A stretch of 64,000 nt of DNA from Sinomonas atrocyanea (GTDB lineage Bacteria; Actinomycetota; Actinomycetes; Actinomycetales; Micrococcaceae). The stretch is taken from contig NZ_CP014518.1 of the NCBI RefSeq assembly GCF_001577305.1, forward strand, positions 4,154,001-4,218,000. Direction: 5' to 3'. Below, piece after piece: positions 43,189-51,031 of this stretch. A model generated the notes under the pieces. The model was not told the DNA's origin and made no database searches. It saw only the letters and a list, made by a program, of their open reading frames with translations. Every line of letters starts with the position of its first letter. Position 1 is the stretch's first letter. The position numbers were made by a program, and so were the translations under genes.

Positions 43189-43992
43189 TCAGCCGTCCTT
43201 CGCGAGGGTGGGGGCGAGCTCCGCGGGCGGCGCCGTGTCGAAGCCCACGAACGTCCCGTAGGCCGCCACCCGCTCGAGCGGGGGGAAGATCGCCGGATAG
43301 CACGTGGTCAGGGTGATGAAGCGCTCGCTCCCGGCCGTGCGGGACACGGTGGGCACGGCGTTGAGGACGTCGATCGCGTCCGGCTGGACGAACTGGAAGT
43401 TGCGGAACGTGTAGGTGTACCAGCCGAGGGAGGTCTGGATGTAGACCTTGTCGCCGAGGCGGAGCTTGCTCAGGTTCAGGAAGCTGTTGCCGTAGCCGAT
43501 GTCGTGGGCGGCGACCGCGAAGTTCCCGACGCCGCCGGGCATGGCCGTGCCGGTGTAGTGGCCCACGCCCGCCGTGACGCTGTTGAGGACCCTCTCGGTG
43601 TCCACGGACTGCCGCACGATCCGGCGCCAGCCGTCGCCCAGTCGGGGGATGTAGATGACGCCGATGGTGTCCGCGACGGCGGGGGGCTCAGCGGCGACGG
43701 GGATGGTCGCGGCGGCCGGGGCGGCCTTCGGGCCGGCGGTCGCGCCCGAGGGCTGCGGCGCCGGGACTGCCTGCGGCGTGGCCGGCGCCTTGGCCTTGAG
43801 CTGCTGGGTGAGCTGCCTGCTCTGCTCGGCGGCCACCTTGTCCTGGCGCAGGCCCACGACCCACGGATTGAAATACGCGTACCAGAGGATGAACAGCCCG
43901 ATGATCAGCGCGAACGTGATCAGCAGTTCCCCGGTCACGCCCAAGGCCTTGATCAGGGCCGCCCGGCCTGCGGTCCCGCGTGTCGCCGCCAC
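43189..43992 (-). CDS. Class E sortase
   Basis: A 267-residue membrane-anchored transpeptidase. One helix (LLITFALIIGLFILWYAYF) is followed by an Ala/Pro-rich linker and the sortase barrel. Catalytic residues are His163 (VAAHDIGYG), Cys231 (TLTTCYP) and Arg241 (ERVAAYG). The TLTTCYP form and the single N-terminal anchor fit class E, which recognise LAxTG. GTG at 43992 follows GGGGGAGG. The LAETG protein 3.7 kb downstream is the obvious substrate. Confidence 0.9.
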   Translation of the reverse strand: MAATRGTAGRAALIKALGVTGELLITFALIIGLFILWYAYFNPWVVGLRQDKVAAEQSRQLTQQLKAKAPATPQAVPAPQPSGATAGPKAAPAAATIPVAAEPPAVADTIGVIYIPRLGDGWRRIVRQSVDTERVLNSVTAGVGHYTGTAMPGGVGNFAVAAHDIGYGNSFLNLSKLRLGDKVYIQTSLGWYTYTFRNFQFVQPDAIDVLNAVPTVSRTAGSERFITLTTCYPAIFPPLERVAAYGTFVGFDTAPPAELAPTLAKDG

Positions 43993-44090
43993 GTTCCTCC
44001 CCCACCAGCTTCGGCTCCCAGCCCTTCGAGGATACAAGCCCGCCCGCGGCGTCCGCGCCGGGCGCCCGCGCTGCGGCTACGGTGAGGACC

Positions 44091-44972
44091 ATGTCCACAC
44101 CCCCTCCCATCCGCGTCCCGTACGGCCCCCATCCCGACCAGTGGGGCGACCTCCACCTCCCGGCCCCCGGCGGCGGCCGTCCTGGCGGCGGGTGGCGCGG
44201 GATCGCCGTCGTGATCCACGGCGGCTACTGGCGGGACCGCTACACGGCCGAGCTCGGGGCCCCTGTTGCCCGTGACCTCGCCGAGCACGGCATCGTGGCG
44301 TGGAACCTCGAGTACCGCCGGGCGGCCACGGACGGGCCGGACGGCAGCCGGACCGCGGGCGACGGCGGGTGGCCGGCCACGTTCCTCGACGTCGCCGCCG
44401 GGATCGACCGCCTCGCCGACGTGCCCGTCCTCGACCTGCTCGCGGGCGACGACGCCGCGCGGCTCGCGGAGCTGCTCTCGGCTGGGCGGGTGGTCAGCCT
44501 GGGTCACTCGGCCGGCGGCCATCTCGCCGTCTGGGCCGCCGGGCGGCACCGGCTCCCCGTGGGCGCGCCGGGGGCCGCCCCGGCCGGCGAGGGGCCCCGG
44601 GTGGCGCTGCGCGGCGTCGTGAGCCAGGCCGGCGTGCTGGGACTCGCCGAGGCGGAGGCGCGCGGGCTCAGCAGCCACGCGGCGAGGAATCTGATGGGCG
44701 GCGCCTCGACGGACTCGGCCGAGCTCGCCCAGGCGTTCAGGCTCGCCGACCCCATGTGCGCGCTGCCGATCGGCGTGCCTGTCCACGCCGTCCACTCGCG
44801 CGACGACGACGCGGTGCCGTTCGCCCTCTCGGAGGCCTACGTGGCTGCGGCCCGGGCGGCCGGCGATCCCGCGGTGCTGCACGTGACCAGCGGCGACCAC
44901 ATGGCCGTCATCGACCCGGCGCACGAGGCATACCGCCTGTGCCGCAGCCTCGCGGAGGAGCTGCTGGGCTGA
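44091..44972 (+). CDS. Alpha/beta-hydrolase, kynurenine formamidase-like
   Basis: A 293-residue hydrolase. The oxyanion motif is HGGYWRDRY, close to the HGGxW of eukaryote-type kynurenine formamidases. The nucleophile Ser is in LGHSAGGHLAVWAA, the Asp region is HSRDDDAVPF, and the His is in SGDHMAVIDP. ATG at 44091 is preceded by GGTGAGGACC. Arylformamidase activity in tryptophan breakdown is one option; no other kynurenine gene is nearby, so an esterase role is equally possible. Confidence 0.75.
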   Translation: MSTPPPIRVPYGPHPDQWGDLHLPAPGGGRPGGGWRGIAVVIHGGYWRDRYTAELGAPVARDLAEHGIVAWNLEYRRAATDGPDGSRTAGDGGWPATFLDVAAGIDRLADVPVLDLLAGDDAARLAELLSAGRVVSLGHSAGGHLAVWAAGRHRLPVGAPGAAPAGEGPRVALRGVVSQAGVLGLAEAEARGLSSHAARNLMGGASTDSAELAQAFRLADPMCALPIGVPVHAVHSRDDDAVPFALSEAYVAAARAAGDPAVLHVTSGDHMAVIDPAHEAYRLCRSLAEELLG

Positions 44973-45025
44973 GGCATCAGATGGCCCGGTCGGCATCTTG
45001 ACCGACGCAGGGCAGCGGACCGACA

Positions 45026-46338
45026 GTGTGCTCTGTGAGGCGCGAGGCAGTCCGCGAATACCTGGCCAGTGCGCTCTGGGCGATGCCGACTGCTGCAGCC
45101 GTCCTGGCGCTCGTCGTCGGGGCGGGACTCTCCTCGGTGATCGTCGACCCGGCGTCGCCTTTCGCTGCCCTGGTGTTCCAGGGGACGTCCGATGACGCGC
45201 GCAACCTGCTCGTCAGCATCGCAAGCACCATGGTCACCGTCATCGCCCTCGTCCTCGGCCTGACGGTGGTGGCCCTCCAGCTCGCCTCGACGCAGTTCAG
45301 CCCGCGGCTGTTGAGGAACTTCCTCCGCGACATTCCCAACCAGCTGACCCTGAGCGTCTTCGTCGCGACCTTTGCCTACAGCACGGCAGGGCTGTACACG
45401 GTCGGCATCGCCAGCGGCCAGCGGGTCGAGACCTACCCCGCCTCGCGGTCAGCGGCGCGCTGCTCCTCCTGTTCGTGAGCATGGTCATGCTGGTGTACTT
45501 CGTGCACCATCTCGCGCATTCGATCCAGATCGACCAGGTGATGAAGGGCGTCGAGAAGGCGACCCTGAGAGTGCTCGAGCACTCCTTCGTCGAGGGGGAT
45601 CCCACGGTGCGCCTTCCGACGCCGCCGCCGGGCGCGATCGCCCTGACTGGGACGCGGTCCGGCTACGTCCAGGCGGTCCACGCCGAAGCCTTCGTCGCGG
45701 CGCTGGAGGCCAGAGGCCTCAGCGCCCTGATCGTCCCCATCGTAGGGCGCCACGTCGTGGCGGGGACGGCGCTCGCGTGGGTGTGGGGCACAGAGGACAG
45801 CGGCACACCCGACCTTGATCCGCGGTCCCTGGCAGACCTCCACCGGGTGATCCTGCAGACCGTCAGGATCGGCTACGAACGCACCCTCGAACAGGATGTC
45901 GCGTTCGGCATCCGCCAGCTGGCCGACATCGCGTCCAAGGCGCTCTCGCCCGCCGTGAATGATCCCTACACCGCGAACCAAGCGGTGGACCACCTCGCAT
46001 CGATCCTCGCCGCCCTCACGGTCCGTCAGCACGGGCCCCGGGCCGTGAAGGACGGGAAGGGCAGGGTGCGGCTGCACGTGCCGGCTCGGGACTTCGAGTA
46101 CCTCCTGGAACTCGCTCTGGGGCAGGTGCGCCGCTACGGCGCCAACGAGCCCAGGGTGGTCCGTGCTCTCCTGCGGGTGTGCCGCGACGTCGGAGGGTTC
46201 GGCGACGAGGCCCACCGCGCCGTCGTCCGACGCTACGTCACGACGCTCCTCGACGACGTCCAGCGCATGGTTCCCCAGGCTGCGGACCGCGAGCCGCTGC
46301 TGGCGGAGGGCGCCGCGGTCTTGGCGGCGCTCGCCTAG
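45026..46338 (+). pseudogene. DUF2254-family membrane protein, frameshifted
   Basis: Two adjoining frames make one DUF2254-type protein of about 437 residues. The first frame has four membrane segments (LWAMPTAAAVLALVVGAGLSS, LLVSIASTMVTVIALVLGLTV and others) and the block LASTQFSPRLLRNFLRD. It breaks after RVETYP. The second frame continues MVMLVYFVHHLAHSIQ and contains DVAFGIRQLADIASKALSPAVNDPYTA, the most conserved family segment. Restoring one C in the four-C run at 45436-45439 joins them perfectly. As with the creI-like gene, a sequencing error in a C run is at least as likely as true decay. Function of the family is unknown. Confidence 0.8.
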
Positions 46339-46362
46339 GAGGGAGGCGGCAGCCGGCCGTCA

Positions 46363-47766
46363 TCAGGCATCGTCGGCGATGCCCTCCTCTGCCTCGGCTT
46401 CGGCGTTCCGCATCCCCCGGGGCCGTCCGGCCCTGACCCAGGCCGCGAAGAGCCCCGCGGCGATCAGGACCGCGGCGGCGAGGCTGATGGCAGGGAGGCC
46501 GCGGGCAAGGTTGGCGACCAGGGTGAAGGCCACGACCAGGGCGCCCGCGACGTTCAGGACCAGATGCCCACGGCGCCCGTCCCGGTGGGAGAACAGGGCC
46601 ATGGACACCAGGCCGGCAAGGAAGCTCAGGAACACGGACACCGCGTAGAACAGCACGAGCTCCTGATCGTCCCCGTCCGCGGCGGCGGTGACGGCTGCGG
46701 CCAGGAGGACGAACACCGCGGTTCCCCAATAGGGCGTGTGGTGGACGTTGGACCTCCCCAGAGGGGACGGGAGGATGCCGACGCTCTCGCCGCGGGCGTC
46801 CGTGTGCCGGGCCAGGGCCTTGAGCAGCCCGGGACCTGCCTGGAAGGACGAGCTCGCAGCGGAGAGCAGGAGGAGCGCGGTGACCAGCTGGAAGGCGGCG
46901 AAGACGGGCGCAGGGGCCACGAGGCGTGCCAGTTCGGCGATCTGGGTGCTCTCCGCGGGCGGGATGCCCACGCCGAGGTGGACGGCCTCCAGGGTCAGGC
47001 CGAGGGTGATGGCGCCGACGACACCGAGGGTGAGCCAGAGGGTCACCCGCCCGAAGCGGGCGCGCCCGGCGTTGTCGAGCTGGCCCAGCTGGGCGATGGC
47101 CGAGGAGGGTGCCTCCACGCCGGTGGCCAGGGCCATGGCCACCGGGAACGCCAGCACGACCGCCAGCACGGGGCCCTGCACAGGTGCCGCGCCTTGGTGC
47201 GCCGCGGCCTGGGGCTCGGCAAAGAGCGCGTAGGCGAGGACGAAGCCGGACACGGCGATGAAGGCGAGGGTCATGGCGGCGAACACCAGCCGGCCGAGGT
47301 GCCCGAACCACGTCATTCCCCCGACCACGAGCACCAGGGCGACGGCGAGAGGCAGCCGCCATGGGGCAAGGGCGGGGAAGTACGCGATCACGGCAGAGGC
47401 GCCGGCGGAGACGCTGATGGCGATGGTCAGCACGAAATCCACCACGAGCGCCCCGATCGGCAGGAAGGACCAGCCGTCGCCGAAGGCTTCCCCGACGGCG
47501 GCCGAGGCCCCTCCCCCTCCCGGGTAGCGGCCCACCAGTTGGCGGTAGTTGAGGATGACGAGGGCGATGATCGCCACGACCAGCACCATGGTGGGTGCAA
47601 GCAGGGCCAGGTTGCCGTCCAGGGCACGCAGGGCGGCCTCGATCGCGTAGGCGACAGAAGAGACCGGGTCCGCCATCACGGCGAAGGCGAACCCCAGGAG
47701 GAGGGCGGACTCTGAGCGCAGCAGACCGGGGCCGAGCTGGGCAGGAGTGCGGGATGACGTGCGCAT
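46363..47766 (-). CDS. APC-superfamily permease
   Basis: A 467-residue permease with about 12 membrane segments. The start LGFAFAVMADPVSSVAYAIEAAL and the segment YPGGGGASAAVGEAFGDGWSFLPIGALVVDFVLTIA are typical of amino acid permeases of the APC fold, including those related to YdaO-like potassium or amino acid carriers. It ends in a short acidic tail. A weak GGTTCC-type spacing precedes the ATG at 47766. It diverges from the aldo/keto reductase at 47976. The substrate cannot be predicted. Confidence 0.85.
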   Translation of the reverse strand: MRTSSRTPAQLGPGLLRSESALLLGFAFAVMADPVSSVAYAIEAALRALDGNLALLAPTMVLVVAIIALVILNYRQLVGRYPGGGGASAAVGEAFGDGWSFLPIGALVVDFVLTIAISVSAGASAVIAYFPALAPWRLPLAVALVLVVGGMTWFGHLGRLVFAAMTLAFIAVSGFVLAYALFAEPQAAAHQGAAPVQGPVLAVVLAFPVAMALATGVEAPSSAIAQLGQLDNAGRARFGRVTLWLTLGVVGAITLGLTLEAVHLGVGIPPAESTQIAELARLVAPAPVFAAFQLVTALLLLSAASSSFQAGPGLLKALARHTDARGESVGILPSPLGRSNVHHTPYWGTAVFVLLAAAVTAAADGDDQELVLFYAVSVFLSFLAGLVSMALFSHRDGRRGHLVLNVAGALVVAFTLVANLARGLPAISLAAAVLIAAGLFAAWVRAGRPRGMRNAEAEAEEGIADDA

Positions 47767-47975
47767 GGGAACCTCCGGTTCGGCAGCAGTCCGATACGAC
47801 TGCCGACCAGACTTCCCGGCGCACCTGCCCCCAGCCTAAGACTCCGGGACGGCCCGCGGAGGGCCCTTTACGCAACCTTTGCGTGGCCCGGGCCGACCCT
47901 TCTCGCCCCTTCACAACGCCGCCCAAACAGCGTAGACACGGAAGGTCAACCCAGCCCATCCCTAGGAGCACCCCC

Positions 47976-48971
47976 ATGCGCTACCGCAAGCTCGGAAGTT
48001 CTGACCTCGAGGTCTCGGAGATCTCACTCGGCTCGTGGCTCACGTACTCGGGCGGCATCGAGGAGGAGCAGACCCGCGCCTGCACGGAGGCCGCGTTCGA
48101 CGCCGGCATCAACTTCTTCGACACCGCGAACGTCTACGGTCGGGGCGCCTCGGAGACGGCCTGGGGCGAGATCCTCTCGAAGCACCCGCGCGATTCCTAC
48201 ATCCTGGCCACGAAGGTGATGGGCCGGATGTCCGACACCGACGCCGGCCTCGCCCCCGAGCAGATCGCCAAGCAGATCGATGCCTCCCTCTCGCGGCTGC
48301 AGACGGACTACGTGGACCTCTACCAGGCGCACCGCTTCGACACGTCCGTGCCGATCGAGGACACGATCGAGGCGTTCCAGAAGGTTCTCGAGCAGGGCAA
48401 GGCGCGCTACCTCGGCTTCAGCGAGTGGACCCCGGAGCAGATCCAGGCCGCGATCGACATCGCGGGACCTGACCTGTTCGTCTCCTCCCAGCCGCAGTAC
48501 TCGATGCTCTGGCAGGCGCCCGAGGCCGAGGTCTTCGGGCTGTGCGCGGCCAACGGCATCTCGCAGATCGTCTGGTCCCCCCTCGCCCAGGGCGTCCTGA
48601 CGGGCAAGTACAAGCCGGGGCAGGACATTCCCGCGGACAGCCGCTTCGCCAACGACTCCATGAACATGGCCAAGGACCTTGTGCTGTCCGATCCGGTCCT
48701 CGAGGCCGTGCAGCGCCTCGTCCCCATCGCCGAGGGCGCCGGGCTGGACCTGCCGACCATGGCCCTCGCGTGGGTCCTGCGCCGCAGCGAGCTCGCTTCC
48801 GCCATCACCGGCGCCTCCCGCCCCGAGCAGGTCCACGCGAATGCGGCCGCGTCCGGGGTCGAGCTCTCCCCCGACGTCCTCAGTGCCATCGACGAGGCCC
48901 TCGGCGACGTCCCGATCCGCGGGCCGAGGCTCGCCCCCAATGCGCAGGAAGGGGTCCTGCACCGCGCCTGA
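47976..48971 (+). CDS. Aldo/keto reductase, Kv-beta (YghZ-like) type
   Basis: A 331-residue NADP-dependent reductase. The catalytic tetrad is visible as Asp and Tyr in FFDTANVYG, Lys in ATKVMG, and His in YQAHRFD. The blocks SLGSWLTYSGGI and QPQYSMLWQAPE are those of the Kv-beta/YghZ subfamily, which reduces small aldehydes such as methylglyoxal. TAGGAGCA precedes the ATG. It has no close operon partner. Confidence 0.92.
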   Translation: MRYRKLGSSDLEVSEISLGSWLTYSGGIEEEQTRACTEAAFDAGINFFDTANVYGRGASETAWGEILSKHPRDSYILATKVMGRMSDTDAGLAPEQIAKQIDASLSRLQTDYVDLYQAHRFDTSVPIEDTIEAFQKVLEQGKARYLGFSEWTPEQIQAAIDIAGPDLFVSSQPQYSMLWQAPEAEVFGLCAANGISQIVWSPLAQGVLTGKYKPGQDIPADSRFANDSMNMAKDLVLSDPVLEAVQRLVPIAEGAGLDLPTMALAWVLRRSELASAITGASRPEQVHANAAASGVELSPDVLSAIDEALGDVPIRGPRLAPNAQEGVLHRA

Positions 48972-49038
48972 GGCGAGGGCGCGCGGCGGCGGCGACCACG
49001 CGCCGTCGTGCGCCCGGGTGCGCTACGTCCCCGGCTAG

Positions 49039-49863
49039 CTAGCCCGCGACCCAGGAGCGGGTCACGCCGAGGACGCGCTCCCCGTCGAGATCGGCGAGCG
49101 AGGCGCCCACGAAGCGGACGGCGACCTCGGACGTCTGCCAGCGGAAGCGGTAGGCGGTCGAGGTGGCGGCGTCGGCGATCGCGGCCCCGGCGTCCGCGGC
49201 GGTCTGCGCCCCCGCGAAGGCGCCCGAGGTGCGCGCGAGGTAGGCCTCGAGCTGGGCGCCGTACGCGCCGACGTCGGCCGGCCGCTCGACGTTCGCCACG
49301 AACTCGCTCGCCACCGCGGCGGGCTCGACGATGCTCACCCGCACCCCGAACGGCTCGACGACGGGTGCGAGGGACTGCATGAAGCCCTCGACCGCGAACT
49401 TGGCGCCGCAGTAGGCGTCGGCGAAGGGCTGGCCGACGGCGCCGCCCACGCTCGTCACGGTCACGATGCGGCCGTGGCCGCGCTCGCGCATGCCCGGGAG
49501 GACGAGCCTGGCTAGGTGCACGGGCGCGAGGTAGTTGATCTCGAGCTGGTCCCGGATCACGTCCATCGGGAGCTGCTCGGCCGTCCCGACGCAGCCCCTC
49601 CCGGCGTTGTTGACGAGGACGTCGATCCTGCCGTGGTCCGCGGCCACGGCGTCGACGAGCCCCTCCGCGGCGGCGTGGTCGACGACGTCGAGCGCGCGGA
49701 CATCGAGGACGACGCCGGCCGCCTCCGCCGCCTCGCGGAGGGCACCGGCGCGCGCGGTGTCGCGCATCGTGGCGACCACGGTCAGGCCGCGGCGGGCAAG
49801 TTCGACGGCGGCGTGCAGCCCGATCCCGGACGAGGTGCCTGTGACGAGCGCGACATCGGGCAT
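49039..49863 (-). CDS. Short-chain dehydrogenase/reductase
   Basis: A 274-residue SDR with NADP motif TGTSSGIGLHAA, Arg in VVATMRD (NADP preference), NNAGRG and catalytic YCGAKFAVEG, a Tyr-x3-Lys pattern. The C-terminal region is extended and lacks the usual DGG motif, as in 17-beta-hydroxysteroid-dehydrogenase-like proteins. The ATG at 49863 gives the standard start; a longer upstream frame has no family similarity. Substrate unknown. Confidence 0.88.
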   Translation of the reverse strand: MPDVALVTGTSSGIGLHAAVELARRGLTVVATMRDTARAGALREAAEAAGVVLDVRALDVVDHAAAEGLVDAVAADHGRIDVLVNNAGRGCVGTAEQLPMDVIRDQLEINYLAPVHLARLVLPGMRERGHGRIVTVTSVGGAVGQPFADAYCGAKFAVEGFMQSLAPVVEPFGVRVSIVEPAAVASEFVANVERPADVGAYGAQLEAYLARTSGAFAGAQTAADAGAAIADAATSTAYRFRWQTSEVAVRFVGASLADLDGERVLGVTRSWVAG

Positions 49864-50005
49864 GCGCACAGGGTAGCAACGCCCCGTGGATCGGCAGCGC
49901 GGGAATCCGGGACCTCGGACTCTGGGGACGCGGCCCCGGACCGCGCAAGGTGGGGTGGTCAGGCCGCCCGCAGTGCGGGCGGGACCGGCGGAGTCGGGAG
50001 GCATA

Positions 50006-50227
50006 ATGTCTGGCGCAGGAGAATCGCCGGCGACGGGACGGGACGAAGGCTCCCAGCCGCTCGCAGGCAGCACCCCGAAGGGCAGCGAGGCGAGGGGCTC
50101 CGCGGATCCGACGTCCTACGGGACGGCGCCGGCTCCCGAGCGGGGCTACAAGTACGGCTCGGGAACACGCGAAGGCTGGAGCGAGACCGAAGAGGTCGAG
50201 CCCGGGCCCGAGGACGATGTCCTCTGA
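50006..50227 (+). CDS. 73-residue acidic peptide, possible modification substrate
   Basis: A short hydrophilic protein with no membrane segment or Cys. Composition is dominated by Gly, Ser, Glu, Pro and Thr. Residues 46-63 (RGYKYGSGTREGWSETEE) combine aromatic, Thr/Ser and Glu residues, and the end is EVEPGPEDDVL. GGGAGG stands seven bases before the ATG at 50006. It lies 24 bases upstream of a degenerate ATP-grasp-like gene and a Fic-fusion gene on the same strand. A leader followed by a Thr/Ser plus Glu/Asp-rich end resembles graspetide precursors, so a modified-peptide role is proposed. It could also be a small stress protein unrelated to its neighbours. Confidence 0.6.
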   Translation: MSGAGESPATGRDEGSQPLAGSTPKGSEARGSADPTSYGTAPAPERGYKYGSGTREGWSETEEVEPGPEDDVL

Positions 50228-50251
50228 GGCCCTGACACAGGCCGGGCACTG

Positions 50252-51031
50252 ATGGCCGGCCCCCTGACGGGACCCCTGCTCGTGGGCGCGCCCACGGACG
50301 GGGTGCTGGGGCGGGTGCGCGAGGAGCTGGAACGCCGCGGGCAGGCCGCGGCCGTGCTCGCCCCCGCGGCGTACGCGCGCCGGGTCTCCGTGACGATCGG
50401 CGGCCGCACCGCCAGGGTCGAGCCGGACGTGCCGCTCCTCCTGAGGTCCCGGGAGCCGGGGGCGGACACCGCCGGCGCCGGCGCCGTGGCGGAAGCCCTC
50501 GCCCTCGCGGGCGCCCTCTCGGCCTCGCCGGTGGTCAACAGGCCCCCTCTGGGACTCCCCGCGGCACCCTCGTCGCGCGAGGCGATCGACTGCCTCATGT
50601 CCGCCGGCAGGATGCGCCCGCCGCTGCTCCTGGCCGAGCGCCGCAGCGGCGCCGGGCCCGTGGACCCCGCGGCCTTCGAGCAGGAACCGCTCCCCGGCCC
50701 GGACGGCGCGGAGCACGGCACGGCGGTGCGGTTCCGTGAGCGGATGCCGCCGGGGTGGCTCTATCAGAAGGTCCTCGTGGTGGGCGACCAGTGCTGGCTC
50801 TACCACGAGACGGTGGCCGCGGCACCCGAGATCCGACGACTGAGCCTCGAGACCGCCGCGGCGTCGGGGCTGGCCTTCTGCTGCCTGTACTGGCGCACCC
50901 TCCTCCCCGAGCCCGGGACGGGCCCTCTCCTGCTGCGCCTCGCGCGGGTCTCGGCCCAGCCGACCGAGGCGGAACTGGCGGACATGGCCGGCACGGCGGT
51001 GTCCGCGGTCGCTGACCTGCTGCTCGCATGA
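50252..51031 (+). CDS. Degenerate ATP-grasp-like protein of unknown function
   Basis: A 259-residue protein that I do not recognise as a named family. Residues 8-100 look like a pre-ATP-grasp Rossmann region (LLVGAPTDGVLGRVREELERRG ... VVNRP). Residues 165-230 have the rhythm of the C-terminal ATP-grasp lobe: YQKVLVVGDQCWLYHE, then LETAAASGLAFCCLYWRTLL and LLLRLARV. Where active ATP-grasp ligases have a Glu-x-Asn metal motif, this protein has LRLARV, so catalysis by the standard mechanism is doubtful. No strong ribosome site precedes the ATG. Its stop overlaps the start of the Fic gene by four bases, so the two products are made together. Confidence 0.6.
   Translation: MAGPLTGPLLVGAPTDGVLGRVREELERRGQAAAVLAPAAYARRVSVTIGGRTARVEPDVPLLLRSREPGADTAGAGAVAEALALAGALSASPVVNRPPLGLPAAPSSREAIDCLMSAGRMRPPLLLAERRSGAGPVDPAAFEQEPLPGPDGAEHGTAVRFRERMPPGWLYQKVLVVGDQCWLYHETVAAAPEIRRLSLETAAASGLAFCCLYWRTLLPEPGTGPLLLRLARVSAQPTEAELADMAGTAVSAVADLLLA

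Noticed and set aside
48407..50806. A 799-codon minus-strand frame
   Set aside because: Overlaps three convincing genes in other frames and has no recognisable domain.
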